Shown here in pieces: positions 10,989 through 21,440 of a DNA stretch of 64,000 bases (position 1 is the stretch's first letter; the number at the start of each line of letters is the position of its first letter). The stretch comes from Hevea brasiliensis (Eukaryota > Streptophyta > Magnoliopsida > Malpighiales > Euphorbiaceae). The translations under genes and the position numbers were made by a program. The DNA lies in contig NC_079497.1 in the NCBI RefSeq assembly GCF_030052815.1, positions 20,660,258 through 20,724,257 on the forward strand. The letters run 5' to 3'. The notes under the pieces were generated by a model, which saw only the letters and a program-made list of their open reading frames with translations, searched no databases and had not been told where the DNA came from.

Positions 10989-11006
10989 TGGCGCCGTTGT
11001 CAGGGA
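10989..11006 (+). other. A1 primer-binding site (Asp tRNA type)
   Basis: TGGCGCCGTTGTCAGGGA follows the LTR by six bases. This is the PBS characteristic of Athila-lineage elements, complementary to the 3' end of aspartate tRNA with small mismatches. Confidence 0.9.
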
Positions 11007-11128
11007 ATTTGGCTTTAGTAATATCGAGCGATAGGCAATTTAGCTGATTTAGGCAATTATATTTATTATCTAATTTTATTTGATTTATTTTATTTCTTTT
11101 CTTTTCTCTCAGGTGCCTGACCTGGTAT

Positions 11129-12764
11129 ATGACCAGAACAAGGCCATAAAAAGAAATCTTGAACTATGATCCAGAGATAGACAGAACTCTGAGAGCCATC
11201 AAGAGGGAAAGGAAACATTAAGAGCACGATCAAGATCCCGAAATTCCAACTATGGCTAATAATAATGACAGGCCAAGACTCTTGAGAGACTACGAAGCTC
11301 CATCTATTTAAGGATTTTAGCCCAGTGTCACAAGACCCACAGTGGAAGCCAACAACTTTGAGTTAAAACTAGCATGGCTTCAAATGATTCAACAAACCCA
11401 GTTTGGAGGTTCACCAACAGAAGATCCACACTATCACCTCCAGTACTTTCTTACCCTATGTGACACGTTTAAGATGAATGGAGTGTCTGATTAAGCCATA
11501 AGACTCAGAGCATTCCCATTCTCCCTTTGAGATAGAGCAAAGAAGTGGTTACTTTCTCAACCAGCTAGAACGTTCACCACTTGGGAAAACCTCTCACAAG
11601 CTTTTCTAACAAGATATTTCCCACCTGCAAAGACTGCAAGACTGAGGCTTGAGCTCAATACCTTCAAGCAAAAGGAAGGTGAATCATTCTATAACGCATG
11701 GGAAAGATATAAGGACTTGCAGAGGGAATGTCCTCACCATGGCATAAAGGACTGGCTACTAGTGCAAAATTTCTATAATGGCTTACTACCCTTTATAAAA
11801 TTCGGCTACAGAAGGTGACCTAATGGAGAAAATAGTGACACAAGCACTTGAACTTCTAGAGAGGGTCGCATATCATAATTATGTGTGGTCAAATGAAAGA
11901 GGAATCGCAAGGAGAACAGTAGGGGTCTTGGAAGTGGACGCCTTAAGCATGATAAATGCTCAATTTGATCAGTTCACAAAGAGACTCAACAGAATGCAAG
12001 CCAATGCTATAGGGATCAACAATCAACATAAGGACAGCTATGGAGGAGGATACATGAGTTCAGAATATAACAGCTTTAATGAACCTCCCACAGAACAGAT
12101 CAACTATGTGAATAATGGAGAAAACTTCAACTAGAGGCAGCCCAACAATCCCTATTCAAACACTTACAACCCTGGATGGAGGAACCACCCAAATTTCTCA
12201 TGGTCAAACCAACAGAATTAGCCAATAAACAAACAACAGGGGTATAAACCACTAGTAACCCTTGAATTTCAGAACAGATGTCAAAACTTTGCAGAGCCAC
12301 CACTGCCTCCTCAACCTCAGCAACCTGAACCGAAGATGACCATGGAATCCATGATGGAAGGTTTCCTAGCAGCTCAATAACAACAAAATGAATTGACTAA
12401 ATAGCTGACTTCCAGAATGGACCAACTTGCTACCCATAATAAGAAGCTAGAGAATCAAATTGCTCAGTAAGCAAGTTTTTCAAGTAATGCTACTGGTAAA
12501 TTGCCTAGTCAACCAGAGATGAACCCAAGAGAGCATTGTAAGGCAGTTACATTAAGGCATGGGAGAACTCTAGTACAACCAGAGGAAGAACCGATAGAGG
12601 AAACCCCAGAAAAATCTGAAAGACAAGCAGAGAAAAAGGAGGAAGAAGCCAAGAAAGATCAGAAAGAGAAAACAGGGAAGAAAAAAAAGTTACCAGAGCC
12701 ATACCAGCCTCCCCTGCCTTTTCCTCAGAGATTTCAGAAAGCCAAATTGGACAAGTAGTTTTGG
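11129..12764 (+). pseudogene. A1 gag, disrupted
   Basis: Gag of an Athila element. ATG 11129 opens MTRTRP, then an early stop. The Retrotrans_gag region is clear across frames: [12 protein letters not shown] (about 11360), [34 protein letters not shown] (about 11535-11590), LTRYFPPAKTARLRLEL and ESFYNAWERYKDLQRECPHHG (about 11685-11745). The second half includes FDQFTKRLNRMQ and a C-terminal Lys/Glu-rich stretch (12600-12690). Stops include ones that replace Gln or Arg codons by C-to-T change (for example LYEAPSI-stop-GF-stop). At least one frameshift lies before 11823. Non-functional. Confidence 0.88.
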
Positions 12765-13560
12765 AAGCTTTTAGAAGTTTTACAGAAACTTTATATCAAC
12801 ATTCCCTTCACTGAAGCACTCTCTTAGATGCCATCCTATGCCAAATTTCTTAAGGAAATTCTGTCAAAGAAAAGAAAACTAGAAGACTATGAGACAGTTG
12901 CTCTAACAGAGGAATGCAGTGCTATACTACAAAACAAACTACCTCCAAAATTGAAAGATCCAGGAAGCTTCTCCATACCCTGCCTCATTGGCAATAAGAA
13001 AATAGACAAGGTCCTCTGCAATCTTAGGGCAAGTGTGAGTTTAATGCCTCCATCAATATGCCAAAAGCTGGAGATTGGAGAACTGAAGCCCATGACAATT
13101 TCACTACAATTGGCTGATCAATCTGTTAAATAACCTTTGGGCATACTTGAGAACATCCCCATCAAAGTGGGCAAATTCTTCATTCCAGTAGATTTTGTTG
13201 TCCTTGAGATGGAAGAAGATGTTCAGATCCCTATCATCTTGGGAAGACCATTCTTGGCAATCACTGGAGCAATCATAGACATAAAAAATGGGCGACTAAC
13301 CCTCAAGGTAGGAGAAGAAGAAGTAGAATTCAACTTGTTCGACATAATGAAACACAAATTTGAACCTGACAAATGCTTTAAGGTTGACATAATTGACAAA
13401 CAAGTTGAAGAGGAATTTCATAAGATACATCCTAAAGATCCTCTTGAAGCATGCATTGTGCAAACACAGAAATAGCAGCCTATGCACAACAGTTAGCAAC
13501 TCATCCGCCTACCCTTAGCTCAAGCTTCCGAAATGGAGAAGTTGAAGGAGGAACAGACCA
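12765..13560 (+). pseudogene. A1 aspartic protease, active site lost
   Basis: The Athila retropepsin normally has an LCDLGAS-type catalytic loop. Here 13010-13050 reads KVLCNLRASVSLMP: the catalytic Asp is Asn and the following Gly is Arg, so it cannot be active. Upstream is MPSYAKFLKEILSKKRKLED (12828), typical of the Gag-protease junction. Downstream come DFVVLEMEEDVQIPIILGRP (about 13195-13255), holding the conserved ILGRPFL flap-side motif, and the HKFEPDKCFKVD tail. Stops at 13131 and 13473 interrupt the frame, which is otherwise shared with gag and RT. Confidence 0.9.
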
Positions 13561-14570
13561 AAAGCAAACCAGAGAGCACCACTGAATAGGTAGAGTTTAA
13601 ACCTCTCCCCTCCTCACTATGGTACGCATTTCTGGACTCAAACTCTAAATATCCTTTTATAATCAATGCTAGCCTGTATAAGATAGAAGAGGAAAAATTA
13701 CTAAGAGAACTTAGGACCCATAACAAGGCCATAGGGTATAAAATAGAAGACCCAAAAGGGATTAACCCCTCGATTTGCATTCATAGGATACCTATGAAAG
13801 AAAATAGTAAACCCACTATCGAGCACCAAAGAAGACTTAACCCAAACATGAAAGATGTAGTCAAGAAAGAAATTTTAAAATTATTAGATGCAGGTATCAT
13901 ATACCCAATTTCTGATAGTAAATGGGTTAGCCCAGTACATGTAGTTCCTGAGAAGGGTGGGACAACTGTTATCCAAAATGCAAACAATGAATTAATCCCT
14001 ACTAGGGTAGTCACTGGTTGGCGAATGTGCATAGATTATAGAAAACTGAATAGTGCTACCAGAAAAGACCATTTTCCTCTCCCTTTTATTGACCAAATGT
14101 TAGAGAGGTTAGTCACTGGTAGTCACTGGTTGGCGAATGTGCATAGATTATAGATAACACTCTTACTTCTGTTATCTAAATGGGTTATCGGGATTCTTAC
14201 AAATTCCTATTCACCCAGAAGACCAAGAAAAGACCACATTCACTTGCCCTTATGGAACTTTTACATATAGGAGAATGCCTTTTGGTCTTTGCAATGCCCC
14301 TGCCACTTTCTAAAGATGCATGATGGCTATTTTTCTGATTATATTAAAAATATCATGGAAGTTTTTATGGATTATTTTTCTATTTATGGAACAACTTTTG
14401 ATGATTGCCTAGCTAATTTATCTAAGGTGTTGCAAAGATATAAAGAATCAAACCTGGTCCTAAATTGGGAAAAATGCCACTTCATGGTAAGGGAAGGTAT
14501 AGTTTTGGGACATTTGATATTAGAAAGAGGAATTGAGGTTGATAATCAAAAATTGAGATGATTGAAAACA
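13561..14570 (+). pseudogene. A1 reverse transcriptase, disrupted
   Basis: RT text begins near 13630 and is clearest from 13794: RRLNPNMKDVVKKEILKLLD, SKWVSPVHVVPEKGG, MCIDYRKLNSATRKDHFPLP and IDQMLERL. At 14108-14153 a 34-bp copy of 14008-14041 is inserted, destroying the frame where AGHSHYCYLDG-like text should stand. Later parts are RRMPFGLCNAPATF (about 14270-14310), EVFMDYFSIYGTTFDDCL (about 14360-14410), in which the second catalytic Asp of the xMDD box is Tyr, and EKCHFMVREGIVLGH. Dead enzyme. Confidence 0.92.
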
Positions 14571-15121
14571 TGCCACCACTAACATCAGTCAAGGGAGTGC
14601 AAAGCTGGGACATGCAGGGTTCTACAGAAGATTCATTAAAGATTTTTTTCAAAATAGCTAAGCCACTTACTAACCTGTTAAGTCAAGATGTTCCCTTTGA
14701 TTTTGATGAAAATTGCCTTATCTCTTTTAACAGGATAAAAATAAGCCCTGATCTCATCACCAATAATGCAGCCACCAAATTGGGAGCTACCATTCGAGGT
14801 GATGTGCGATGTAAGTGACTATGTAGTTAGAGTAATGCTTGGGCAAAGAAAAGATAAAAAACTCTATGCCATTTACTACGCCAGCAAGACACTTGACAAC
14901 GCACAAATAAATTATGCTACCACAAAAAAGGAATTCCTGGCAGTAGTGTTTGCAATCGATAAATTCAGATCTTACCTAATTGGGTCAAAAGTCATTGTAT
15001 TCATAGATCATACTGCTATCCAGTACCTTGTGAACAAGAAGGAAGCAAAACCAAGGCTGATTCGATGGATTATACTCCTGCAAGAATTTGACCTTGAAAT
15101 TAAGAACAAAAAGGGATCTAA
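14571..15121 (+). pseudogene. A1 RNase H
   Basis: Connection/RNase H of a Ty3/gypsy polyprotein. A short frame at 14558-14818 overlaps a 145-codon frame at 14766-15203. The latter shows [20 protein letters not shown] (the first Asp of DASxxxxGxVL-type text is preserved, later residues diverge), [29 protein letters not shown] and [19 protein letters not shown] (conserved TDHxAL region altered to IDHTAI). It ends at [11 protein letters not shown] and then changes abruptly to unrelated sequence, where an Athila element should continue into integrase. Confidence 0.9.
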
Positions 15122-15917
15122 AAATGCCATCTTCGGCTTCGACAGCACCGGCCACCAAGAGATCCCTCGGAATCGCATGCTCTACAACAACATTAACTTC
15201 TAAAGTTCCATAGCCTAGAACAAGGAGCCGTATAACTCCAGCAAGTCAAAATCCTCGGGTATCACTAGTCTAGCCCTGTGTTACATGCACCGGTTAGCCG
15301 CCCACACCATAATGGGCCATGGTGACAGCCTTGGTGTGGTAAATGCCAACGAGCTCTTTTTCCTATGGTGTATGGTCACCGGGTAGCGCTGCAGCATCGA
15401 CTTTTTTTTGTGCAACCACCTTTGCCGCCTCTGTCACCAGCCTATTGGGCACATCGTTCTTAGTGGCCTCATTACAACCATCGCCCTCCACTTCGGATTC
15501 ATCCCAGGACATCACAGGCTATGCTCCATCAGTGAAACATCAAGAATTGATCAAACCATCTGCATATCCATGGGGATATGTAAGAAGGTCGACAACACCT
15601 ATCACCTACTTAATGCCGAAGGGAATGCCATCCCTCGAAGAGACGAAGCACAAGAAGGACCTGGCGCGACCTCGCAGCCATAGGCGGAAGCCCAAGAGCC
15701 ATTCTTTCATCAGTCCCCCGCTCGAGTGCCTCCATACACACCACCACCCACAGACCCAGTCCTTGCATACCTACAGCATATGGAGGCCACCATCGACAAC
15801 AAGATGCGAGCAATCAAGGACAGCCTCCAGAAAGTCCACAATAAGCTGGACATGCTAATGGAGAGGTTTGATGAAGAGGAGCCATTGTTGCCATCATCAC
15901 CATCAGAGACCTTTTAG
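15122..15917 (+). pseudogene. Remnant of the Athila 3' ORF (plant transposon protein-like)
   Basis: After the deletion junction, fragments in several frames read CYMHRLAAHTIMGHGDSLGVVNANELFFLWCMVTG (15276-15380), then FFLCNHLCRLCHQPIGHIVLSGLITTIALHFG (15400-15500), and a C-terminal PPPTDPVLAYLQHMEATIDNKM plus a coiled-coil-like AIKDSLQKVHNKLDMLMERFDEEE ending at a stop at 15915. This resembles the extra ORF in Athila-type elements (putative plant transposon protein family). Family assignment is from recall of motif style. It is GC-richer than its surroundings. Frameshifts and stops make it non-functional. Confidence 0.65.
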
Positions 15918-17492
15918 AGCTAGGACTATAGGATATATTCTTTATTGTAAAATCTTACATAACTTGTCCTAAACTGCAATCATAGTTCTCTTTTATTTGC
16001 TTTTTCTGCAACCTTTCCATGCTTAATACAAAATATGCTTTCTTATTATTTTTGGATGGTTTTCTATAATTTTGCATATTGTGTTGACATTGAGGACAAT
16101 GTCCGATTCGAGTTTAGGGGGATACAAGTGCATTTCATGTCTTTCATATCATTACATTGCTTAATTTCAACTATATTATTCTTGTGTATCAAAATTCTAG
16201 AAAAAAATTATTGAAAAATTTTTGAAAATTTTGAACTTTGAATTGTGAAACTTAAAACTATAACCAATTTCTAGTAAGCTAATAATTGGACTCCACGGGA
16301 TAGAGGAATGAACATATCTGGATAGGCAAAAAGGGATTTTAACATGTTGTCTATGAAAAACCTAATCTCTTTAGTGGAACTAGACTAGTTAAACCCCTTC
16401 ATAACTATTAATTTGTCACATCGAACTTGTGAAGTTAGGAGAAATTTCTTAAAATATAAACAAACTTAAAAATGCCTCACCAGCTCTAGAACATATCTCT
16501 TAGACCTATCAAGGCGAAATCCTAGCATATGCTTAATGAAGAAATGATTAAGAAATTCTTTGATATAACCTAATTAAGCCTTAGCCACCCTTAGTCACAA
16601 TATGTCCCTTGCATCCAACTTGAGCTTATATTTTTAACTATATGATTTTCCTTGTTTACCCATAATTATTTACCTAGCCCCTAGCCTAAACACCTATCCT
16701 ACCCTTTTGAGGAAGCTAAATGCATAAGTAAAAAGTATATTAAGTGCAAAAAGGAAAATGGAGAGAGGATGAAGAACTCAAGAAAGAGTGCAAGTGTGCA
16801 ATTAAAATCAAAGAAAAATTTGCCTTTCCAACCCAGTAAAAGCAATGAGTTTGGGGGAGAGGAAAAAGGGACATAAATAAAAAAGAAGAAGAAGAAGAAG
16901 AAGAAGTCCCAAGATATCATGGAAGCACGCTTGGCACTATAAGAAACCAAAAGCCTTTTTCTCAATACAAAATCAGTGGAATAAACTTAGTATACTTGAT
17001 ATTTTATGCATACATGCTGTCCTCACATATGTATTCCCTAAAAACTTTTCATTAGCAACCAATTCATTATCTGTTAGCCCCATTACAACCCTTTTAAAGA
17101 CCTTTCGATCTTTTGAAAAGTGTAAGATACATTAGTGGAGATAGAAAATTCAGATGTGCCTGTAGAGTTAGAATTGAGTTACTTCATCACAATTATCCAC
17201 AACGGAGACAAATTTAGAGGAGTAAGTGTTTCTTAAATTTATTTTGATAAAACAAGTTATTTGTGACTTATTAATAGCCTTGCACAGAGGAATAACTAGG
17301 CAAAACACCATGAAAGGAAGTGAAGTTCCAAACAGGCAGCTATTAGAACCCTTATGCATTGAAAGAGGGTAAATGGTATGAACGATTGGAGGAGTTCAAT
17401 CGTGTGCTTATTAAATTATTGGTTATGTTCCTAAGTTATCCCCTGAAATGCGTTTTAAAATAGAGTTTTATTTTGCTTGAGGACAAGTAAAA
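15918..17492 (+). other. A1 3' non-coding region
   Basis: 1.6 kb between the last ORF and the PPT. No coding signal on either strand that I trust. It has a line typical of Athila 3' regions (GACATTGAGGACAATGTC near 16086, then TTTAGGGGGATACAAGTG), a GAA microsatellite and purine-rich stretches (16740-16910). Confidence 0.7.
16884..16907 (+). repeat. (GAA)n microsatellite
   Basis: About eight GAA/AAG units in the A1 3' region. Confidence 0.95.
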
Positions 17493-17511
17493 GTTTGAAT
17501 TTGGGGGCATT
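17493..17511 (+). other. A1 polypurine tract region
   Basis: TTGAATTTGGGGGCATT sits immediately before TGATACAC of the 3' LTR. TTTGGGGGC is the usual Athila PPT form. Upstream GAGGACAAGTAAAAG is also common there. Confidence 0.85.
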
Positions 17512-19112
17512 TGATACACTTGAATTGTATAGATATTTTTAAGAACATTTGTATACTATCTCATAGCATTTAGGTAAGTAATTTCATGCATAATAGTTGA
17601 TTTCATTAGTTTTTATAATTTCTATTGTCAAGCTCTAAATTCCATGTTTCTGTAGTAGTTCAGGTGTTTTGGTGAAGTCCCAGAGCATAGGAGTGCGAAA
17701 GGAAGCTTGGAGAGGTCAAAAGATTGAGAATTGCTGCTGATACAAAGTACACGGGTCGTGTAAGGAAAGCCACAGACCCATGTAACTTTCTGCCAGATGA
17801 AAGCCAGAGGGCCAATGGAGGAACAAAAGTACATGGGTCATGTAATTAGATCTATGTAATCTGTAGGGACCTGTATAAGTCTCTGCCAGGCACAAGCTTG
17901 AAGAATTTTATGAGAACAAAAGTACATGGGTCATGTAACTAGGCCCGTATAGCCAACGCAGACCTGTGTAAGTCTCTGTGCCAATGTAAGACTCTGCCAT
18001 TTTCGCTCCAGTAAGTTACTCGGCCCGTGGCCATGTAGTGACACACTGGCCGTGTACCATGTGACAGCCAGTCTCCTAACCCGAATTCCTGTTTTTGTTT
18101 ACACATTCAAATCAGACTCCTAAGGCTTTTTGGACTCAAAATGACCTAACCCTAGAATAGCTATTATAAATAGAAGCAGAAAATATCAAAGAAAGGGGGG
18201 AGAATATTTTTACAGAGCTTTTTAGGAGTTTCAAAGAGTGCTCATTTCTGCAATCTCTTCAGCCGTCTTGAGGAGAAGAATATCAGTATCAAGAGGAGTT
18301 TTTCAGCCGAAGTTCCACAAGATCAAAACTACAAACCCTATTCGGTTCTTTCATTCCATTTCCTTAAATAGATTTTTATTGTTCTTTACTTCATTTTTAT
18401 TATGTTTGCTGAACTCACCATGAGTGAGTAACTTTCATATTTTGGAATTGGGAGAGTAATGCTTGTAATCATTATTATGGATAAACATTAAGTTTTATTT
18501 ATTGGGTTTGAGATTTATTACTTGATTTAATTTCTTTTGATCTTAATGCATGCTATGTATTGGTACCCACCTAGTATTGATTATAGATATTAATTGAAGG
18601 ACTGAAAGTTGAAGATTAATATTAGAAAATCAAGATTTTGAACCTAGGAATTCTAACATAGACATAAGCTAATTAGTTTTGTGGAATTTCAAAATTGGTC
18701 AAAGACCTTAAAGGGTTTTAATTAATTTGATCGTCATGAAAGTTGGGTTTAAGTTAATTAAAATACATCCTAGGTGCCTTGAGAGAGGACTTAGGACACC
18801 TTAGGATTAATTTCCATCAAGGCAAACGATTCTCAATCCAGTAAATAAACAAGATAACATTCATAGTAAGATTTAAGTGTGAATCTTAGTTCTAGAATTG
18901 TTTCAAAATATATTATTTCATTTTAAATTTATCATTTTAGTGTTTAAAATAAACAACTTTCATTCCCTCATTATTCGATAGCCTAAAAAGTCAAAATCAC
19001 TATGTAGTTTGTTAGTTACTAATTAAATTCCTCGTGGGAACGATGCTTTACTCATTACTTTATTACTTGTTAGTGATCTGTGCACTTGCGGTGGTTGTAA
19101 AACCAGAAAACA
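17512..19112 (+). repeat. A1 3' LTR
   Basis: Repeats 9386-10982 from TGATACAC to AACCAGAAAACA. Visible divergence from the 5' LTR is substantial and enriched in CG-to-TG/CA changes. The CTTAA duplication follows. Confidence 0.95.
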
Positions 19113-19117
19113 CTTAA
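19113..19117. repeat. Target site duplication of A1, right (CTTAA)
   Basis: Copy of 9381-9385, immediately after the 3' LTR terminus. Confidence 0.95.
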
Positions 19118-20398
19118 TCCTGAATCTCAACCTCATTCCTGTTTTCCAGAGCTAGACTGAGTATCTAACCTCCCAATTTATCCGCACTATTCTTAATCAT
19201 TTTTATCATGATTGGGAATCTCCATATTATCTTCTTCCATCTGTACTCCTTACGGTACTTACAGAATATTAGTGTCCTGAACTATCTTTTTTACACGAAA
19301 CAACGTAAAGAAATTAAGGACAACGTAAAAAAAATAAAAGGTAAAAGTCACGAACGTCATAAAAAGGGTGAAATAAGTCCAATTCGACGTAAACTTATTC
19401 TGAAGATTTATTGCGATGAAGGATCTAACAAAGACTATATCATCAACTTTTGAGAATGATAAGTCGAACACTTACCTATAGAAATGGTTGAAATAATGAG
19501 TAACCTGGTACCGATGTCTTCGTGTATCTAGAGCCACTAAAACTGATACGGTAAGGTGATTTTGAGGAGTTACAAGTGATTGAAATGAGATCTTTTTGAT
19601 AGGCGGTGATTGAGTTCTTAAGACCATGCGTGGTTGTTCAAGGCATGGATTGCCAGGCTATAGCTTCTGTGGTAAGATTCTTTAGAAAACTTATTTCTAA
19701 AGTCTCTAGGAACTTTGAGAGTTTTCAATTGAAAATAAAGTTATAGCAAAATTCCAGGGTTTTTCCTTAATAATTCGCTACCTCCATAGCATTGCATGCA
19801 GGTATTTATAGGAGATGGGTACTCAAAACAGAGGGTTAGGATTCCAGTAGGAGAAGATGGAGGGCTTGGATTTAAAAGGAAGTGATATGATGTCTTTGAA
19901 TTAAAGAGAATCAAGATTGAGGGTCAGGATTTGGTTTAGAATCTCTGTCCTTTCATTCTTTAATCCAACGATCAGGAATTCCACCTTACAGAATAGATCC
20001 AAGGGCTGGGAGCAAAAGGTACTGAATCAGTTATTTACTTTTGATCTAAAGGTCTCAAATCTGTCCTTACAAGTATGATTAATGGTGTAAATTGAGATGT
20101 ATTGGGTTGCTTTAACCGTTTGAGATCCGATGGCAAGGAGTTAATCTTACAAACTTGAAAGTGATTTTGATTCTCCAACCCTTCTAATCTCTATAGGTCA
20201 TTTCTCAGTTTAGTCGATCTCTTTTATAGTTGGTAGACCTGAGGCCTCTTGTTCTGATCTCCCAATTCAGCTCTTTATGCATCTGATCTCTTTTCTTCCT
20301 GATCTTAATTTCTGATCCCTTTCTCACTCTTAAAGCAATTAATTCTTCGATTACCGATGAATCGCTTCGAGTTTTGCATGCAATAAATGCCAAGGCCC
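19118..20398. other. Non-coding sequence, probably LTR or antisense-gene upstream region
   Basis: No supported ORF; short frames at 19208-19471 overlap on both strands and have no recognisable motifs. The second half becomes rich in GATCTC/CTGATCT words, like the G1-family arrays. It continues 9380 across the Athila insertion. I cannot tell whether it belongs to a very long G1 LTR or to a separate element. Confidence 0.5.
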
Positions 20399-20408
20399 TA
20401 TATATATG
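20399..20408 (+). promoter_or_regulatory. Candidate TATA box, plus strand
   Basis: TATATATATG in a CCAAGGCCC context, followed by a pyrimidine-rich CTTCCTTCTCC leader and an ATG at 20563. The TATA-to-ATG distance (164 bp) nearly equals that of the next gene (163 bp), but the AT-rich setting makes chance possible. Confidence 0.4.
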
Positions 20409-20562
20409 TAAAAGAATTTTTTCCTTTGCATACTCACAATCTTCCTTCTCCGGTGAATTTTCAATGTTTTTTTTTCCTGTTCTTGGCTTTTTCAGCAAGA
20501 ATTCTTCTCATGACAACCACCTTAATCTTTTTTCGAATGTTTTCTTTGTTCATCTCCTGAAA

Positions 20563-20960
20563 ATGAACAATTCTGGTGATTAGAGGTTTACGAGGGCATC
20601 GTCTGATGACAATGAGGGAACTGGACTAATTGATTGATCAAGGTTGAAACTAACTACCGCGCTGATCTCAGATCGGCTTATCGGTATGGTTTGTAGACTG
20701 ATCTCTAACAAGGGGACCGCTAATTTCAATCTTAATATCGGTGACCGCCTCTTGAAGTTCATTTGGCTCCTTACCATATTGGGGGTCCCGATCATAGCTT
20801 ATCTCTGGTCGATGACATAGACGAAGACACCGAGCTTCCTATAGTTTTTGCCATAGTTGACGAGAGCTACCCTCCTGATCGCCACGTATCTCTTGAATGG
20901 CATCTTGAAATCGGGAGTGGTTTGATCCGCAGGAACAATATAGGTAGAATGTAATGGAGG
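20563..20960 (+). pseudogene. Unrecognised decayed ORF
   Basis: Starting at ATG 20563 (MNNSGD, then a stop) the plus strand has protein-like text in two frames. One is NLNIGDRLLKFIWLLTILGV (about 20727-20787). The other is LVDDIDEDTELPIVFAIVDE then HVSLEWHLEIGSG (about 20806-20925), 63 codons open at 20763-20954. I do not recognise a family. The composition (balanced bases, acidic runs) differs from the AT-rich flanks. It may be a small antisense gene or just an old upstream exon of the next gene. Stops and frameshift mean it is not intact. Confidence 0.35.
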
Positions 20961-21277
20961 GAAATTTGTAATTGTTGATCTTGAGAGATCGCCCAAATGA
21001 TGTAATTTGACCTTTTGGAAATGATATGAAGTTTTATTTATTCAAAATTGATTGTTTATTTTATTTTATTATTGCATTATTTTTCGATCTCTTATGACTG
21101 TGTCCAATCTGATCTTCATAATTCACACTCAAGGACCGATCTCTCCTAACCGCTCTTTAAATATCCAATCTCCCTACCATGTTTCTGGAATTTACCTTTG
21201 ATGAGTCATCAAAATAGCCCAATCCTGTTAACCGATGCGTTTCTTGGGGCTGCGTGAGTATGTAATGCTCGGGCAGG

Positions 21278-21285
21278 TATAAATA
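21278..21285 (+). promoter_or_regulatory. TATA box of the antisense transposon-like gene
   Basis: TATAAATA in CAGGTATAAATAGGGAGGAG, a textbook plant TATA context, with a CT-rich leader and ATG 21441 downstream. It points toward a gene on the plus strand, opposite to G1. Confidence 0.7.
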
Positions 21286-21440
21286 GGGAGGAGTGTTGGC
21301 CATTTGCCTACTTACGCCATTTTGAGATTCTCTGAGCAACTACTACATTTTTTCCTACCTTCTAAAGTTTTCTGGCATCGTTTTACACTTCGGTAAGAGC
21401 TTTAATCTTTTTCCGATCAATTTTATTTTTATCTTAAAAA

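Larger units (their letters stand above)
9386..19112 (+). mobile_element. Ty3/gypsy Athila-lineage element A1, integrase deleted
   Basis: 9.7 kb element with LTRs of 1597 and 1601 bp, matching CTTAA duplications, an Asp-tRNA PBS and gag-protease-RT-RNase H in nearly one frame from 12501. The PBS and the PFxxxxMxERL/YGTFTYRRMPFGLCNAP-like RT text fit the Athila lineage. Integrase is absent: RNase H joins directly to the remnant of the Athila 3' ORF at about 15121. Protease and RT active sites are mutated. It cannot move by itself. Confidence 0.95.

Noticed and set aside
15343..15858. 171-codon ORF rich in Ser/Thr/Pro
   Set aside because: Shadow frame of the Athila 3' ORF remnant; the recognisable text is in the other frames.
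19208..19471. Pair of 70-80-codon ORFs on both strands
   Set aside because: Overlapping AT-rich frames, no motifs, no support from neighbours.
20205..20498. 97-codon minus-strand ORF
   Set aside because: Lys/Arg-rich by composition, overlaps the GATCTC-rich region, no domain.
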